Origin: Bog-756 sp963756515
GTDB taxonomy: Bacteria > Actinomycetota > Acidimicrobiia > Acidimicrobiales > RAAP-2
DNA: 64,000 nucleotides
NCBI GenBank assembly: GCA_963756515.1
Contig: CAVWNV010000013.1
Location: 124,001 to 188,000 of the forward strand
Direction: 5' to 3'
The notes beneath the pieces were generated by a model. It ran no database searches, was not told the DNA's origin, and saw nothing but the letters and a program-made list of their open reading frames with translations. Made by a program: the position numbers and the translations under genes. Below, one piece after another: positions 46,120-55,389 of this stretch (positions within the stretch are counted from its first letter, which is position 1; every line of letters begins with the position of its first letter).

Positions 46120-47051
46120 TTGGGCGTGAAGGTCTCGCCGCCCTGCGATCCGTCGCTGGTGGTGAAGGCGTGTCCCCCGAACTGGTTGCGCAGGGCCGAC
46201 ACCAGGCGCAGTCCGAAGGCATCTTTCTTCTGTGAGGCGAACCGGGCGAACAGGGCCGAGGAGATGACCGGGGCCGAGACCCCCCTGTCGATGGCCTCCT
46301 CCACCGTCCAACGGCCCTCGCCGGAGTCGACCACCACCCCTTCGATCTGGTCGAATCCCGACTCCGGCCGCAGGGCCCGTTCGGCCAGCTCGAGGAGCCA
46401 GCTGCGGACCACCGATCCGTAGCGCCAGATGGCCGAGATCTCGTGGAGGTCGAGGTCGAACTCGGGGGCCTCCGACATGATCTCGAACCCCTCGGCGTAG
46501 GCCTGCATGAGCCCGTACTCGATGCCGTTGTGGACCATCTTGACGAAGTGGCCGGCTCCCGGGGGCCCGACATGGGCGTAGCCGCCCTCGGGGGCCAGCG
46601 CCAGGAACGCCGGTTCGGCCACGGCCACGGCCTCCTTGGTCCCGCCCACCATCAGGCAGTACCCCTCCTTCAGTCCCCAGATGCCCCCCGAGGTGCCGGC
46701 ATCGACGAGGGCGACCCCCTGTGCGGCCAGCTGGTCCACCAGCGGGGCGGTCTCCTTGTAATTGGAGTTGCCGCCGTCGATGATCACGTCACCGGTCTCG
46801 AACAGCCCGGCCAGCGTGGTGATGGTGGTGTTGGTGGCCTCCCCGGCCGGCACCATGACCCAGGCCACCCGGGGTGCCGACAGCTTGGCCGCCACCTCTT
46901 CCAGGGTTGTGGCCGGTTCGGCACCGAACGCTGCCGCGGCCGAGCGGGCCTGGTCCGAGAGGTCGAACGCGACGACCTGGTGGCCGTGCTCGATGAGGCG
47001 TTGGGTCATGTTGGCCCCCATCTTGCCCAGGCCGATCATGGCAATCTTCAT
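46116..47051 (-). CDS. gnd: 6-phosphogluconate dehydrogenase (short, decarboxylating type)
   Basis: Third oxidative step, giving ribulose-5-phosphate, CO2 and reduced cofactor. 311 residues: the short class lacking the extended C-terminal domain. MKIAMIGLGKMGANMTQRLI (dinucleotide fold), VIIDGGNSNYKETAPLV, DAGTSGGIWGLKEGYCLMVG (catalytic loop), HFVKMVHNGIEYGLMQAYAE. Short forms often prefer NAD+. Between tal and zwf on the minus strand. Confidence 0.9.
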   Translation of the reverse strand: MKIAMIGLGKMGANMTQRLIEHGHQVVAFDLSDQARSAAAAFGAEPATTLEEVAAKLSAPRVAWVMVPAGEATNTTITTLAGLFETGDVIIDGGNSNYKETAPLVDQLAAQGVALVDAGTSGGIWGLKEGYCLMVGGTKEAVAVAEPAFLALAPEGGYAHVGPPGAGHFVKMVHNGIEYGLMQAYAEGFEIMSEAPEFDLDLHEISAIWRYGSVVRSWLLELAERALRPESGFDQIEGVVVDSGEGRWTVEEAIDRGVSAPVISSALFARFASQKKDAFGLRLVSALRNQFGGHAFTTSDGSQGGETFTPK

Positions 47052-47205
47052 GGTGCTCTCCTTGGTGTGTTCCGTGCAGGGCGGGTAAGGGGTGCCGGAG
47101 GATGGGCCGGTGCGGGGTGGTGGGCTGTTCCCGCACCGGACACCGGGACCCGGACACCGGGTGTCGGTGTCGGTGGTGAGTCCGCCGTGTCCACTGGCGC
47201 CGGTT

Positions 47206-48330
47206 CTACGACCCGCCGCCGAGCGAGTTGGCCTTGTCGGTCAGCGACTGCATCAGCTCGTCGAACGACTTGGCGAACGAGGCGACTCCCTCGGACTCGA
47301 GGGTCCGTGAGACGTCCTCCATGTCGATGCCGGCGTCGGCCAGGTCGCCGATGAGCTGTCGGGCCCCGTCGACACCCGCATCCACCGTTCTGGCCACGGT
47401 CCCGTGGTCCAAGAAGTCGGCCACGGTGCCGTCCGGCATGGTGTTGACCGTGTCCGGACCGATGAGGGTGTCCACGTAGGCCAGGTCGGGATAGTCCGGG
47501 TTCTTGGTCGAGGTCGAAGCCCACAGCGGGCGTTGCACCCGGGCCCCTTTGGCCGCCAGGGCCTCCCAACGGGGTCCGGCGAAGCGATCGGTGAACAGCG
47601 CGTAGGCCAGCCGGGCCTGTGCCACCGCGGCCCGGCCCCGGAGCGCCAGCAGGCTGTCGGCATCGGCAGCCCCCGCCGCCGCCGCCTCGATCCGGTGGTC
47701 CACCTCGGTGTCGACCCGGCTGATGAAGAACGAGGCCACACTGGCCACGTGGGAGAGGTCGTCCGCCCCCGAGGCGGCCAGGGACTCGAGGCCGGACAGG
47801 TAGGCCTCGATGACCTCGTCGTAGCGTTTGATGGAGAAGATCAGCGTCACGTTGATGCTGCGGCCCTCACTGATCATCTGCCGGATGGAGGGAACGCACT
47901 CCGGGGTGGCCGGGATCTTCACCAACACGTTGGGCCGGTCGATGCGGCTGTGCAGCGACCGGGCCGCGGCGATGGTGCCCTCGGTGTCGTGGGCCAGTGC
48001 CGGCGCCACCTCCACCGAGACGAAGCCGTCCCGCCCGTCGGAGCTGTCGTAGACCGGCCTGAGCACGGCCAGGGCGCCGTTGATGTCGTCGACGACCAGG
48101 TCCCAGTAGGCGTCCTCGACCGGCTTGGTGCGGATGAGGGACCCGAACTGCTCGTCGTAGGTGTCCTGCCCCTCGATGGCCTTGGCGAAGATGGTCGGGT
48201 TGGAGGTGACTCCGCGGATTCCCTGTCCGACCAGGCCGGCCAGGGTGCCGTCCTCGAGCCAGTCCCGGCGGAGATTGTCGAGCCAGGGACTCTGGCCCTG
48301 TTCGGCGAAGAGGTCATCGAGTGTGGTCAT
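47206..48330 (-). CDS. tal: Transaldolase
   Basis: Moves a three-carbon unit between sugar phosphates. Start ATG 48330 with AAAGGA upstream; 374 residues, the longer actinobacterial type. NLRRDWLEDGTLAGLVGQGI, GVTSNPTIFAKAIEGQDTYD and VLVKIPATPECVPSIRQMIS carry the Schiff-base lysine; RPLWASTSTKNPDYPDLAYV follows. Between tkt and gnd. Confidence 0.92.
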   Translation of the reverse strand: MTTLDDLFAEQGQSPWLDNLRRDWLEDGTLAGLVGQGIRGVTSNPTIFAKAIEGQDTYDEQFGSLIRTKPVEDAYWDLVVDDINGALAVLRPVYDSSDGRDGFVSVEVAPALAHDTEGTIAAARSLHSRIDRPNVLVKIPATPECVPSIRQMISEGRSINVTLIFSIKRYDEVIEAYLSGLESLAASGADDLSHVASVASFFISRVDTEVDHRIEAAAAGAADADSLLALRGRAAVAQARLAYALFTDRFAGPRWEALAAKGARVQRPLWASTSTKNPDYPDLAYVDTLIGPDTVNTMPDGTVADFLDHGTVARTVDAGVDGARQLIGDLADAGIDMEDVSRTLESEGVASFAKSFDELMQSLTDKANSLGGGS

Positions 48331-48364
48331 GGGCGTCCTTTCGCTCAGTTCGTGTGGCGATCGG

Positions 48365-50395
48365 TCATGCGGTCGGCCACCGTGCCAGCAGGGCGTTGGC
48401 CTCGTCGGCGACATGTCGCGGGGTGAAGCCGAACTCCTCCATGACCACCTCGCCCGGTGCCGATGCTCCGAAGTGGTCGATGCTCACCGTGGCGTCGGCG
48501 TAGCGCTCCCACCCGAACGAACTGGCCGCCTCGACGGCGAGACGGGGCACGCCGGGGGGCAGCACTTCGGACCGATACCCCTCGGTCTGGGTCGCAAACA
48601 GGTCCCACGACGGGAAGGACACCACCCGGGCGCTGATCCCCTCGGGCGCCAGCAGCTCGGCCGCGGCCAGGCACAGCTGGACCTCGCTGCCGGTTCCGAT
48701 CAGCACCACCTGTGGCGACCCGCCCGCGGCCTCCCTAAGGACGTAGGCACCCCGTTCCACGCCGGCGGCGGCCCCACCGGACGTCTCGGCCAGTACCGGG
48801 AGCTCCTGACGGGACAGGATCAGGCCGGTGGGTCCGCCGGAGTCGATGGCGATCCGCCACGCCTGGGCGGTCTCGTTGGCGTCGGCCGGCCTGATCACCC
48901 GCAGGTTCGGCATGGCCCGCACCGCGGCCAGCTGCTCGACGGGCTGGTGGGTGGGACCGTCCTGCCCCAGGCCGATGGAGTCGTGGGTCCACGAGTAGAT
49001 GACGTGGACGTCGGAGACGGCGGCCACCCGCACCGCCCCCCGCATGTAGTCACTGAAGACGAAGAAGGTGCCGCCGACGGGCACCGTCCCGCCATGGGCG
49101 GCCATGCCGTTCATGACCCCGCCCATGCCGTGCTCGCGTATCCCGTAGTGGATCAGGCTGCCACCGGGTTCGTCCGGCTCCTGGGCTGTGGCGCCCGCCC
49201 AGGCCATGCCGGTGTTTCCGGTCAGGTCGGCACTGCCGGGGATGAGCCCGGGGATGGAGTCGCCGGTGGCGTCGATGCACGCCTTGACGGCCTTCCGGGT
49301 GGCCATGGGCCCGTCCTCGGGGGCGAACGTCGGGAGTTTCGACTCCCAGCCGGGCAGGCCGTGGCCGGCCTGGGCCGCCTGCCAACGGGACTTGTCCCCG
49401 CCCCAGGCCGCATATCGCTCCTCCCACTCGGAGCGGAAGGCCTCCCCACGGGGGATGCAGCGCCGGTACAGCTCGAGGACGTCGTCGGGTACCCAGAAGG
49501 TCTCGTCCGGCGGCAGGCCGAGAAGCTCCTTGGTCAGGCGGATCTCCTCCACGGGGAAGGGGTCGCCGTGGGCCTTGGCCGTGTCGGTGAGATGGGGGGA
49601 CGGGAAGCCGATGTGACTCCGGAGGATGATGAGGGAGGGTCGGTCTTCGTCGGCCCTGGCCCGGAGCAGGGCCGCCTCGATGGCCCCGGCGTCGTTGGCC
49701 ACCTCGCCGATGTCGTCCACCGACCATCCGTAGGCGGAGAACCGCTCGCCGACGTCGTCGGAGTAGGAGAGCTCGGTGGGGCCGTCGATGGTGATGTGGT
49801 TGTCGTCGTAGATGTAGACCAGCCGGCCGAGTTGGAGATGGCCGGCCAGCGAGGCCGCCTCGTGGGAGATGCCCTCCTCGAAGCAGCCGTCCCCGGCGAT
49901 GACGTAGGTGTGGTGATCGCAGATTTCGGGCGAGAAGTGGGCCCGCAGCCACCGCTCGGCGATGCCCATGCCCACGCCGTCGGCCACCCCCTGGCCGAGC
50001 GGACCGGTGGTCACCTCGACGCCCGGGGTGTGGTTGAGCTCGGGGTGGCCCGGCGTCCGACTGCCCCAGTGACGGAAGCCCCGCAGGTCGTCGAGGGTCA
50101 GCCCGTACCCGGTCAGGTAGAGCATGGAGTACAAGAGGATCGAGGCGTGCCCGTTGGACAGGACGAACCGGTCCCGGTCGGGCCAGTGCGGTTCGGCCGG
50201 GTCGTGCCGCATGACCCGGGTGAACAGGACGTGGGCCAGTGGGGCCAGGGCCATGGCCGTGCCCGGATGCCCGGAGTTGGCGGCCCGGGGCGCGTCCATG
50301 GCCAGTCCGCGGATGACGTTGACACCGAGCTGCTCGAGATCGTCGAGGCCATGGTGGTCGGCGAGCTGGCGGGGGCTGTCGTTCATCTCGGGCAA
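48365..50395 (-). CDS. tkt: Transketolase
   Basis: Thiamine-diphosphate enzyme of the non-oxidative pentose phosphate pathway. Intact, 676 residues. AANSGHPGTAMALAPLAHVL and DRFVLSNGHASILLYSMLYL at the start, the TPP motif AGDGCFEEGISHEAASLAGH, YDDNHITIDG, then the pyrimidine-binding domain (THDSIGLGQDGPTHQPVEQL). First gene of the tkt-tal-gnd-zwf-pgl-fbiC-LOG block. Confidence 0.94.
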   Translation of the reverse strand: MPEMNDSPRQLADHHGLDDLEQLGVNVIRGLAMDAPRAANSGHPGTAMALAPLAHVLFTRVMRHDPAEPHWPDRDRFVLSNGHASILLYSMLYLTGYGLTLDDLRGFRHWGSRTPGHPELNHTPGVEVTTGPLGQGVADGVGMGIAERWLRAHFSPEICDHHTYVIAGDGCFEEGISHEAASLAGHLQLGRLVYIYDDNHITIDGPTELSYSDDVGERFSAYGWSVDDIGEVANDAGAIEAALLRARADEDRPSLIILRSHIGFPSPHLTDTAKAHGDPFPVEEIRLTKELLGLPPDETFWVPDDVLELYRRCIPRGEAFRSEWEERYAAWGGDKSRWQAAQAGHGLPGWESKLPTFAPEDGPMATRKAVKACIDATGDSIPGLIPGSADLTGNTGMAWAGATAQEPDEPGGSLIHYGIREHGMGGVMNGMAAHGGTVPVGGTFFVFSDYMRGAVRVAAVSDVHVIYSWTHDSIGLGQDGPTHQPVEQLAAVRAMPNLRVIRPADANETAQAWRIAIDSGGPTGLILSRQELPVLAETSGGAAAGVERGAYVLREAAGGSPQVVLIGTGSEVQLCLAAAELLAPEGISARVVSFPSWDLFATQTEGYRSEVLPPGVPRLAVEAASSFGWERYADATVSIDHFGASAPGEVVMEEFGFTPRHVADEANALLARWPTA

Positions 50396-50449
50396 CCCTA
50401 TCGGCCGGACGACCCCCGGGCGAAGGGGCGGCGATCGACGGTGGTGGGT

Positions 50450-51598
50450 CTAGCGGGCCCGGAACAGGGCCATCGAGGCCGAGGACGCATGCACGAAATT
50501 CCGTCCACCCACCGGCCCGAACTCACCGGCGGCGAAGATGCCCGCCGTGGGGACCGGTCCCACCGACCGTTGGAGCATCTGGGCGTCGTGATGGGCCCCG
50601 GCGAACAGTCGGGTGCCCCGGTCCCGGCCGGTGAACACCAAGGCCGCATCGGCCGCCCGCCCCGCGAGATCCGAGCCCAGCCGGTGGTGGGCGGTCCCTC
50701 CGTCGCGCCGGTGGAACCGGACGGTGCTGCCCAGCGGCACCTGGTCGTCGACGGCCACGGCCCCGGTGGACCGGTCCACGCCGACGACGTTGCGGACCAG
50801 GAAGTCCGACGGGGCCGGACGGGCGATCCGCTCGTCGATGAGCCGGCCCACGAACAGGCCGTCGGCACGGATGGCGGCCACCTCGGCCGGTCCCAGGTTC
50901 CGGGTGATCTGGTCCACCATGCACTCCATGGCCGGCACCCCGGCCACCTCGTAGATGATGTTCCGGTGCGAGCGGGTCACGGTGAGGGTCTCCCCGTAGG
51001 GCTGGGATGCCGGCGAGACGACGGTCTCGATGTCGACGCCGCCGCCGACGAGCACCCCGGTGGCGCCCGAGGCGACCACCCGGTCCCCGACGACCAGTCG
51101 GCTGCCGCCGGGCCCGCGGCTCCCCGACACGTTCCCACCCACCACGGGGAGGCCGGGGTGGCGCTCTCCCAGCCACTCGAGGAACTCGTCGGCAGGAAAG
51201 GTGAACGGATCGGCCAGCAGGATCAGGAGCTTCGGTTCGAATGCGAGCCCCTCGGGCCATCCGGCCACGTGCCACGAGTCGTCGGCCAGGCGGGACGCAC
51301 GCAGCTGCACCGGGGCCAGTGGGCCGACCCAGCCGGCCCACAGACTGATGGCGGGGGTCCCCTCCACCTCGCGCCCCGTGCTGACCACCGACTCCGCCGA
51401 GCCCCCCACGACGGCCAGGGGTTGGAGCACCGACGAGATGGTGGCCGCGATGTCCTCCAGCGCCCCGGCATGGGGTCGGGTGGTCGTGACCACCACCAGG
51501 TCCGGACGTTCCCCGATGCGTTCGAGGACCGCGCCCGCCACCTCCCCGGTGGCCGCCGAGGCCACGGGATGCTCGGACAGCGCGCTGGCGAACGGCAC
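50450..51598 (-). CDS. FIST-domain sensor protein
   Basis: Intact, 382 residues from GTG 51598. FIST N and C domains: EDIAATISSVLQPLAVVGGS, then LLILLADPFTFPADEFLEWL, PVVGGNVSGSRGPGGSRLVV in the N part and VGRLIDERIARPAPSDFLVR, GAHHDAQMLQRSVGPVPTAG in the C part. FIST domains are thought to bind small ligands such as amino acids in signalling proteins. Here there is no kinase or GGDEF partner. Separated from tkt by 54 bases on the same strand. Confidence 0.8.
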   Translation of the reverse strand: MPFASALSEHPVASAATGEVAGAVLERIGERPDLVVVTTTRPHAGALEDIAATISSVLQPLAVVGGSAESVVSTGREVEGTPAISLWAGWVGPLAPVQLRASRLADDSWHVAGWPEGLAFEPKLLILLADPFTFPADEFLEWLGERHPGLPVVGGNVSGSRGPGGSRLVVGDRVVASGATGVLVGGGVDIETVVSPASQPYGETLTVTRSHRNIIYEVAGVPAMECMVDQITRNLGPAEVAAIRADGLFVGRLIDERIARPAPSDFLVRNVVGVDRSTGAVAVDDQVPLGSTVRFHRRDGGTAHHRLGSDLAGRAADAALVFTGRDRGTRLFAGAHHDAQMLQRSVGPVPTAGIFAAGEFGPVGGRNFVHASSASMALFRAR

Positions 51599-51603
51599 GG
51601 CGG

Positions 51604-52653
51604 CTAGCCGGGATCGGTGCCGAACCGGATGTCGAGGGAGCGCAGGTAGGTGTGGAGCCCGGCGTCCTGGACGGGCACGAGGTAGGCGGGTCGGCCCGAC
51701 TCGTTGTGGTGGCTGTGCCACAGCCCGGGTGGGGTCACGAAGGCCCCCGCGGCTTCCCAGTCGACCCGCACGGGATCGAGGATGGCGCCGTCGGCGTCGA
51801 GCCGACTGCCGATCAGGGAGAAGCAGCCCGGCGCGCACTCCGTGATGAGGTCGAGGGCCACGCTCTGATGGCGGTGGGCCCGCTGGACCGACCCGGCCGG
51901 CAGGATCCCGAGCATGGCCCACAGGGTGTGAGTGGCGGTGAGTGTCTGTGGGGTGGCCCTGTTGCCGAGGAGGATGCTGATCCGGTTCCGACCGGCTGCG
52001 GCCGGGTCCCGCTCCACCTCGGACAACCGGGCCCGGGCCTCGGCCCCGTCGAAGCGGGTGGGCTCGAAGCGGGGCCGTGACGGGGCCACGCCGAGATAGC
52101 GGAGGAGCGGGGCGTCGGTGACCCGGTAGAGGAGGGCGCCGGGGCCGTCCGGATCGGTCCCGTGGTCCGCCGGTCCATCCGACCGCCCGGGGACGGAGGC
52201 AGTGTGGACCGTGGTGCAGCCGGCCGGCAGGGTCAAGAAGTCCCCGGCGCGCCAGGCCATCGATCCGGACCCGGCCGGACCGTCCGGGCCGCGTCGCTCG
52301 AACTCGCTGGTGCCCCGGCCCCGGAGGCAGTAGTAGAGCTCGCTGGTGGCATCGGGCTCGGTGACCAACCGCTCGCCGGGCCGCAGGACCACGAACGAGG
52401 CCAGCAGGCCCGGGCTCGTGGCCGGACCGTCCACGCCGAGCTGGTCGGAGAGATCCAGGGGCACCAGTCGGGACCGACCTCCGGTGTGCAGGCCGGGGGA
52501 GAAGCGATGGACGGGCACGGGACCGATGGCACCGGAGGCGAGGGGATCGGCGGCCGTGGAGTACTCGAAGAAGACGGCGTCCCCGGTCCAGTCCTCGGCG
52601 GCCTCGCCCACCGCGATGACCGGTCCGGGTCGCTCGTCGGTCGGATGAGCCAT
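51604..52653 (-). CDS. Double-cupin, gentisate-dioxygenase-like protein
   Basis: Intact, 349 residues. First cupin SELYYCLRGRGTSEF and FLTLPAGCTTVHTAS, second cupin AGSVQRAHRHQSVALDLITE and FVTPPGLWHSHHNESGRPAY, each with the histidines expected of a metal site (H-x-H at the second). Gentisate 1,2-dioxygenase relatives open aromatic rings with Fe(II); the substrate here is not certain. Five bases upstream of the FIST gene. Confidence 0.75.
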   Translation of the reverse strand: MAHPTDERPGPVIAVGEAAEDWTGDAVFFEYSTAADPLASGAIGPVPVHRFSPGLHTGGRSRLVPLDLSDQLGVDGPATSPGLLASFVVLRPGERLVTEPDATSELYYCLRGRGTSEFERRGPDGPAGSGSMAWRAGDFLTLPAGCTTVHTASVPGRSDGPADHGTDPDGPGALLYRVTDAPLLRYLGVAPSRPRFEPTRFDGAEARARLSEVERDPAAAGRNRISILLGNRATPQTLTATHTLWAMLGILPAGSVQRAHRHQSVALDLITECAPGCFSLIGSRLDADGAILDPVRVDWEAAGAFVTPPGLWHSHHNESGRPAYLVPVQDAGLHTYLRSLDIRFGTDPG

Positions 52654-52694
52654 GCCTCCAGTATCGACGACCGGGACGGCGCTAGCGTCACGGG

Positions 52695-53105
52695 GTGGTC
52701 GATCGAAGGATTCAGGTCCCCCCGAACTGCGAACTGACCCTGGGCATGACCTGCGTGGACAAGTCCGATCCGGGCCGGACGGTGTGGAGGATGCGGGCGG
52801 ACGAGCGGTTCGCCAATCCGGCCGGCATCGTCCAGGGAGGGTTCCTCGGGGCCATGGCCGACTCGGCCATGGGCTCGGCCACGGTCACCTTCGCCACCGG
52901 CCGCGGCCGGAAGGTGTTCTCCTCGAATGTCGAGATGAAGACCAGTTTTCTGGCCCCGGTGCGGGTAGGGGCGGTGCTCGAGTGCACGGCCCGGGTGGTC
53001 CACGGGGGCGTACGGGTGGCGTTCGCGGAAGCCGAGACGGTCGACGACCGGGGCACCGTGGTGGCCAGATCCAGCTCCACGTACCTGTTCACCGACCGGG
53101 GCTGA
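52695..53105 (+). CDS. PaaI-type hotdog thioesterase
   Basis: Intact, 136 residues from GTG 52695. VWRMRADERFANPAGIVQGG, FLGAMADSAMGSATVTFATG, then VEMKTSFLAPVRVGAVLECT and VAFAEAETVDDRGTVVARSS. The P-A-G-I-V-Q-G-G-x-x-x-x-x-A-D block is the hotdog acyl-CoA thioesterase signature. Substrate: some acyl-CoA. Divergent from the cupin gene. Confidence 0.85.
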   Translation: MVDRRIQVPPNCELTLGMTCVDKSDPGRTVWRMRADERFANPAGIVQGGFLGAMADSAMGSATVTFATGRGRKVFSSNVEMKTSFLAPVRVGAVLECTARVVHGGVRVAFAEAETVDDRGTVVARSSSTYLFTDRG

Positions 53106-53244
53106 TCGACGGCCCCGTCCGCGCCTCCGGCGGGCGGGGGCGGGCCCAGCTGCCACCGCTGGCTAGAGTTGGGCGGATCGCCGAGCCGGCGGTGGCGCGC
53201 GTCCTCGGGGGCGACGGGCGGCCGAGCCGAGTACGAGGAGGACA

Positions 53245-53610
53245 GTGCCGAGAGGTCGGAAGGAAGCAGGCAAAGGTCTGGGTGGGCTCCGCACCTCCGG
53301 CAACGAGGCGGTCCAGCTCGTCATCGCCTATGTCAAGCAGGAGACCCTCACGCCGCTCCGTGGCCTGGGTCGCTACATCCTCTTCGGCGTGGCCGGCTCG
53401 GTGGCCTTTGCCATCGGACTCGTGATCTTGTCGGTGGCCTTCCTCCGATTCCTCCAGGGCGAGACCGGGACCACCTTTTCCGGCGACTTGTCGTGGGTGC
53501 CCTACCTGATCTGCACCGTGGCCGTGGTCATCGTGGCCGGCATCGCCGTCATGGCCGTGACCAGGGGCCAGAGCCGGAGTTCGTCCCCCACTGACAAGGA
53601 GAGGCCATGA
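53245..53610 (+). CDS. Holin-like/phage-type membrane protein (121 aa)
   Basis: Two transmembrane helices at about 44-68 (YILFGVAGSVAFAIGLVILS) and 85-107 (LICTVAVVIVAGIAVMAVTR) with basic ends, in the actinobacterial phage-holin-family pattern also common in housekeeping loci. First of three small membrane genes; overlaps the next by four bases (ATGA). Confidence 0.7.
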   Translation: MPRGRKEAGKGLGGLRTSGNEAVQLVIAYVKQETLTPLRGLGRYILFGVAGSVAFAIGLVILSVAFLRFLQGETGTTFSGDLSWVPYLICTVAVVIVAGIAVMAVTRGQSRSSSPTDKERP

Positions 53611-53819
53611 CCACGCCACCCGAACGGATCACCCGGGACGACATCGAGGCCAAGTTCAGGGAGCTCACCGGGGAGGTCTCCGACGAGGTCGAGTCCACCC
53701 GGTCACAGGTACTGACGGTGGGCCTGGCCGTCGGCGTGGCCCTGGTGGCGGTGGTATTCCTCATCGGTCGGCGGAACGGCCGGCGCCGGTCGGCCATCGT
53801 CGAGGTCCGTCGGATCTGA
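53607..53819 (+). CDS. Small one-helix membrane protein (70 aa)
   Basis: Starts at ATGA overlap with the previous gene. Amphipathic N-terminus RDDIEAKFRELTGEVSDEVE, then a membrane helix VLTVGLAVGVALVAVVFLIG and a basic end RRNGRRRS. Similar proteins accompany the holin-like gene in other Actinobacteria. Function unknown. Confidence 0.7.
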   Translation: MTTPPERITRDDIEAKFRELTGEVSDEVESTRSQVLTVGLAVGVALVAVVFLIGRRNGRRRSAIVEVRRI

Positions 53820-53823
53820 GCCG

Positions 53824-54036
53824 ATGGACACCTTCCTGCGGTACATCCAGGTCAAGGCCTTCGGCCGGGGATTCCGGGGCTATCACACCGCCTGGATCGT
53901 GGTCGGAGTGGCCGTGTGGATGATCAACCGGGCCCGCAACCAGAACGACGTCATCTACCGCACCGAGCTGAAGCCGGGCGAGCGGCTCGTGGTCAGGACC
54001 AGCAAGCCGCCCTCGTCCAGGTCCGCCGGTCCCTGA
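53824..54036 (+). CDS. Small one-helix membrane protein (70 aa)
   Basis: MDTFLRYIQVKAFGRGFRGY, then a weak helix HTAWIVVGVAVWMINRA and GERLVVRTSKPPSS. Four bases after the previous stop. Third member of the small membrane trio; its end lies six bases before trmI, so it may share the trmI transcript. Confidence 0.65.
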   Translation: MDTFLRYIQVKAFGRGFRGYHTAWIVVGVAVWMINRARNQNDVIYRTELKPGERLVVRTSKPPSSRSAGP

Positions 54037-54041
54037 GCGCC

Positions 54042-54860
54042 ATGGACCCCGGCGAGGATCGGAGCATCCTCAGCGCCGGCGAGCGGGTGCTGCTGCTCGA
54101 CGCCAAGCAGCGGCGGTACCTGATCACCCTGCGCCCCGGGGCCTCGTTCCACACCCACGTGGGGATCGTCCACCACGACTCCCTCATCGGCGTGCCCGAG
54201 GGATCCACGGTCCTGGGCAGCACGGGTCGGCGCTTCGTGGTGGTGCGGCCCACGCTGTCGGACGCCGTCCTGAAGATGCCGAGAGGGGCCCAGGTCATCT
54301 ACCCGAAGGACCTGGGTGCCATCCTGATCGAAGCGGATATCGCCCCCGGGCTGAGGGTGCTGGAGGCCGGCGTGGGATCGGGGGCGTTGTCCATGGCCCT
54401 CCTGCGGGCCGGCGCCGATGTGGTGGGCTACGAACTGCGCCCGGACTTCGCCGCCCAGGCCCGAGTCAACGTGGAGGCCATGCTCGGCGCCGGGGCCCGC
54501 TACCGGGTGGAGCAGCGCGATGTCTACGAGGGGATCGAGGAGCGCGGTCTCGACCGGATCCTGCTCGACCTGCCCGAGCCTTGGCGGGTCGTGAGCCACG
54601 CCGAAGGGGCGCTCCGGCCGGGGGGCATACTGCTCGTCTACCTGCCCAGCATCAACCAGACGGCCCAGTTGCGGTCGGAACTCGACCACAGTCTGTTCGG
54701 GATGGCCTCGACCCTCGAGGTCCTGCACCGGACCTGGCACATCGAGGACCGGTCGGTCCGTCCCGACCACCGGATGGTCGGCCACACCGGCTTCCTGACC
54801 ACGGCCCGCCTGCTGTGTCCGGTCGAGGACAAGGCCGGGACGGCGCCACCGGCCGGCTGA
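54042..54860 (+). CDS. trmI: tRNA (adenine-58-N1)-methyltransferase TrmI
   Basis: Methylates A58 of tRNA. 272 residues from ATG 54042. N-terminal TrmI domain LRPGASFHTHVGIVHHDSLI, then VYPKD-like VIYPKDLGAILIEADIAPGL, SAM site VLEAGVGSGALSMALLRAG, LDRILLDLPEPWRVVSHAEG and VRPDHRMVGHTGFLTTARLL. In actinobacteria this gene regularly sits beside the proteasome locus, as here. Confidence 0.92.
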   Translation: MDPGEDRSILSAGERVLLLDAKQRRYLITLRPGASFHTHVGIVHHDSLIGVPEGSTVLGSTGRRFVVVRPTLSDAVLKMPRGAQVIYPKDLGAILIEADIAPGLRVLEAGVGSGALSMALLRAGADVVGYELRPDFAAQARVNVEAMLGAGARYRVEQRDVYEGIEERGLDRILLDLPEPWRVVSHAEGALRPGGILLVYLPSINQTAQLRSELDHSLFGMASTLEVLHRTWHIEDRSVRPDHRMVGHTGFLTTARLLCPVEDKAGTAPPAG

Positions 54861-54901
54861 CCGGCGGGCTGTGGTCGTGGCCGGAGCCGTGGCCGGAAGG
54901 C

Positions 54902-55150
54902 TCAGCCCTGCTCGATGAAGATGCACTCCCCGGGGCACTCCTCGGACGCCTCCACCACCGCATCCTCGAGGTCGGCGGGGACGGCGGCCATGCCGGCCGA
55001 GCCGCCCGGCTCGTTCTTGACGTCGGCATCTTCCTTCACATAGGCCAACCCGTCGTCGAGCAGTGTGAACACCGCGGGCGCGATCTCTTCGCAGAGACCG
55101 TCGCCGGTGCAGAGATCCTGGTCGATCCAGACCTTCATCAGTTGCGTCAC
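54902..55150 (-). CDS. Ferredoxin, single-cluster type
   Basis: 82 residues. DQDLCTGDGLCEEIAPAVF and SEECPGECIF give the cluster ligands: C-x2-D-G-x-C, then C-P. The Asp in the second place is typical of [3Fe-4S] ferredoxins that feed electrons to cytochromes P450 or other oxidoreductases. Minus strand, between trmI and the proteasomal ATPase gene. Confidence 0.88.
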   Translation of the reverse strand: MTQLMKVWIDQDLCTGDGLCEEIAPAVFTLLDDGLAYVKEDADVKNEPGGSAGMAAVPADLEDAVVEASEECPGECIFIEQG

Positions 55151-55389
55151 TCCTAAGACTTCTACCGGTGCACTCGACTGCGCTCGGCCGGCCGGGTGGC
55201 CGGAGGCGTATGGCCAGAGACTGCCAGGGACCAGCGCTCATGCTATCCGGAACGGTGGGCACTGTGGCTGACGGCCCGTCAGATCGGGGTCGTGAGCCGG
55301 GTTTCTCCAGCACCGACGCACTGCCCGGGCGTGCATTGGAGCGGCGGTCCCCGGTGTAGGGTCGCCCCAGGTGAGCAAACGCGAATGAG

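Noticed and set aside
48161..51607. A 1,148-codon plus-strand open frame opposite tkt and the FIST gene (likewise 41068-43812 opposite fbiC and 44449-46422 opposite zwf).
   Set aside because: Shadow frames caused by high GC at third codon places; the minus-strand genes have full family motifs, the shadows have low-complexity Gly/Arg/Pro sequence.
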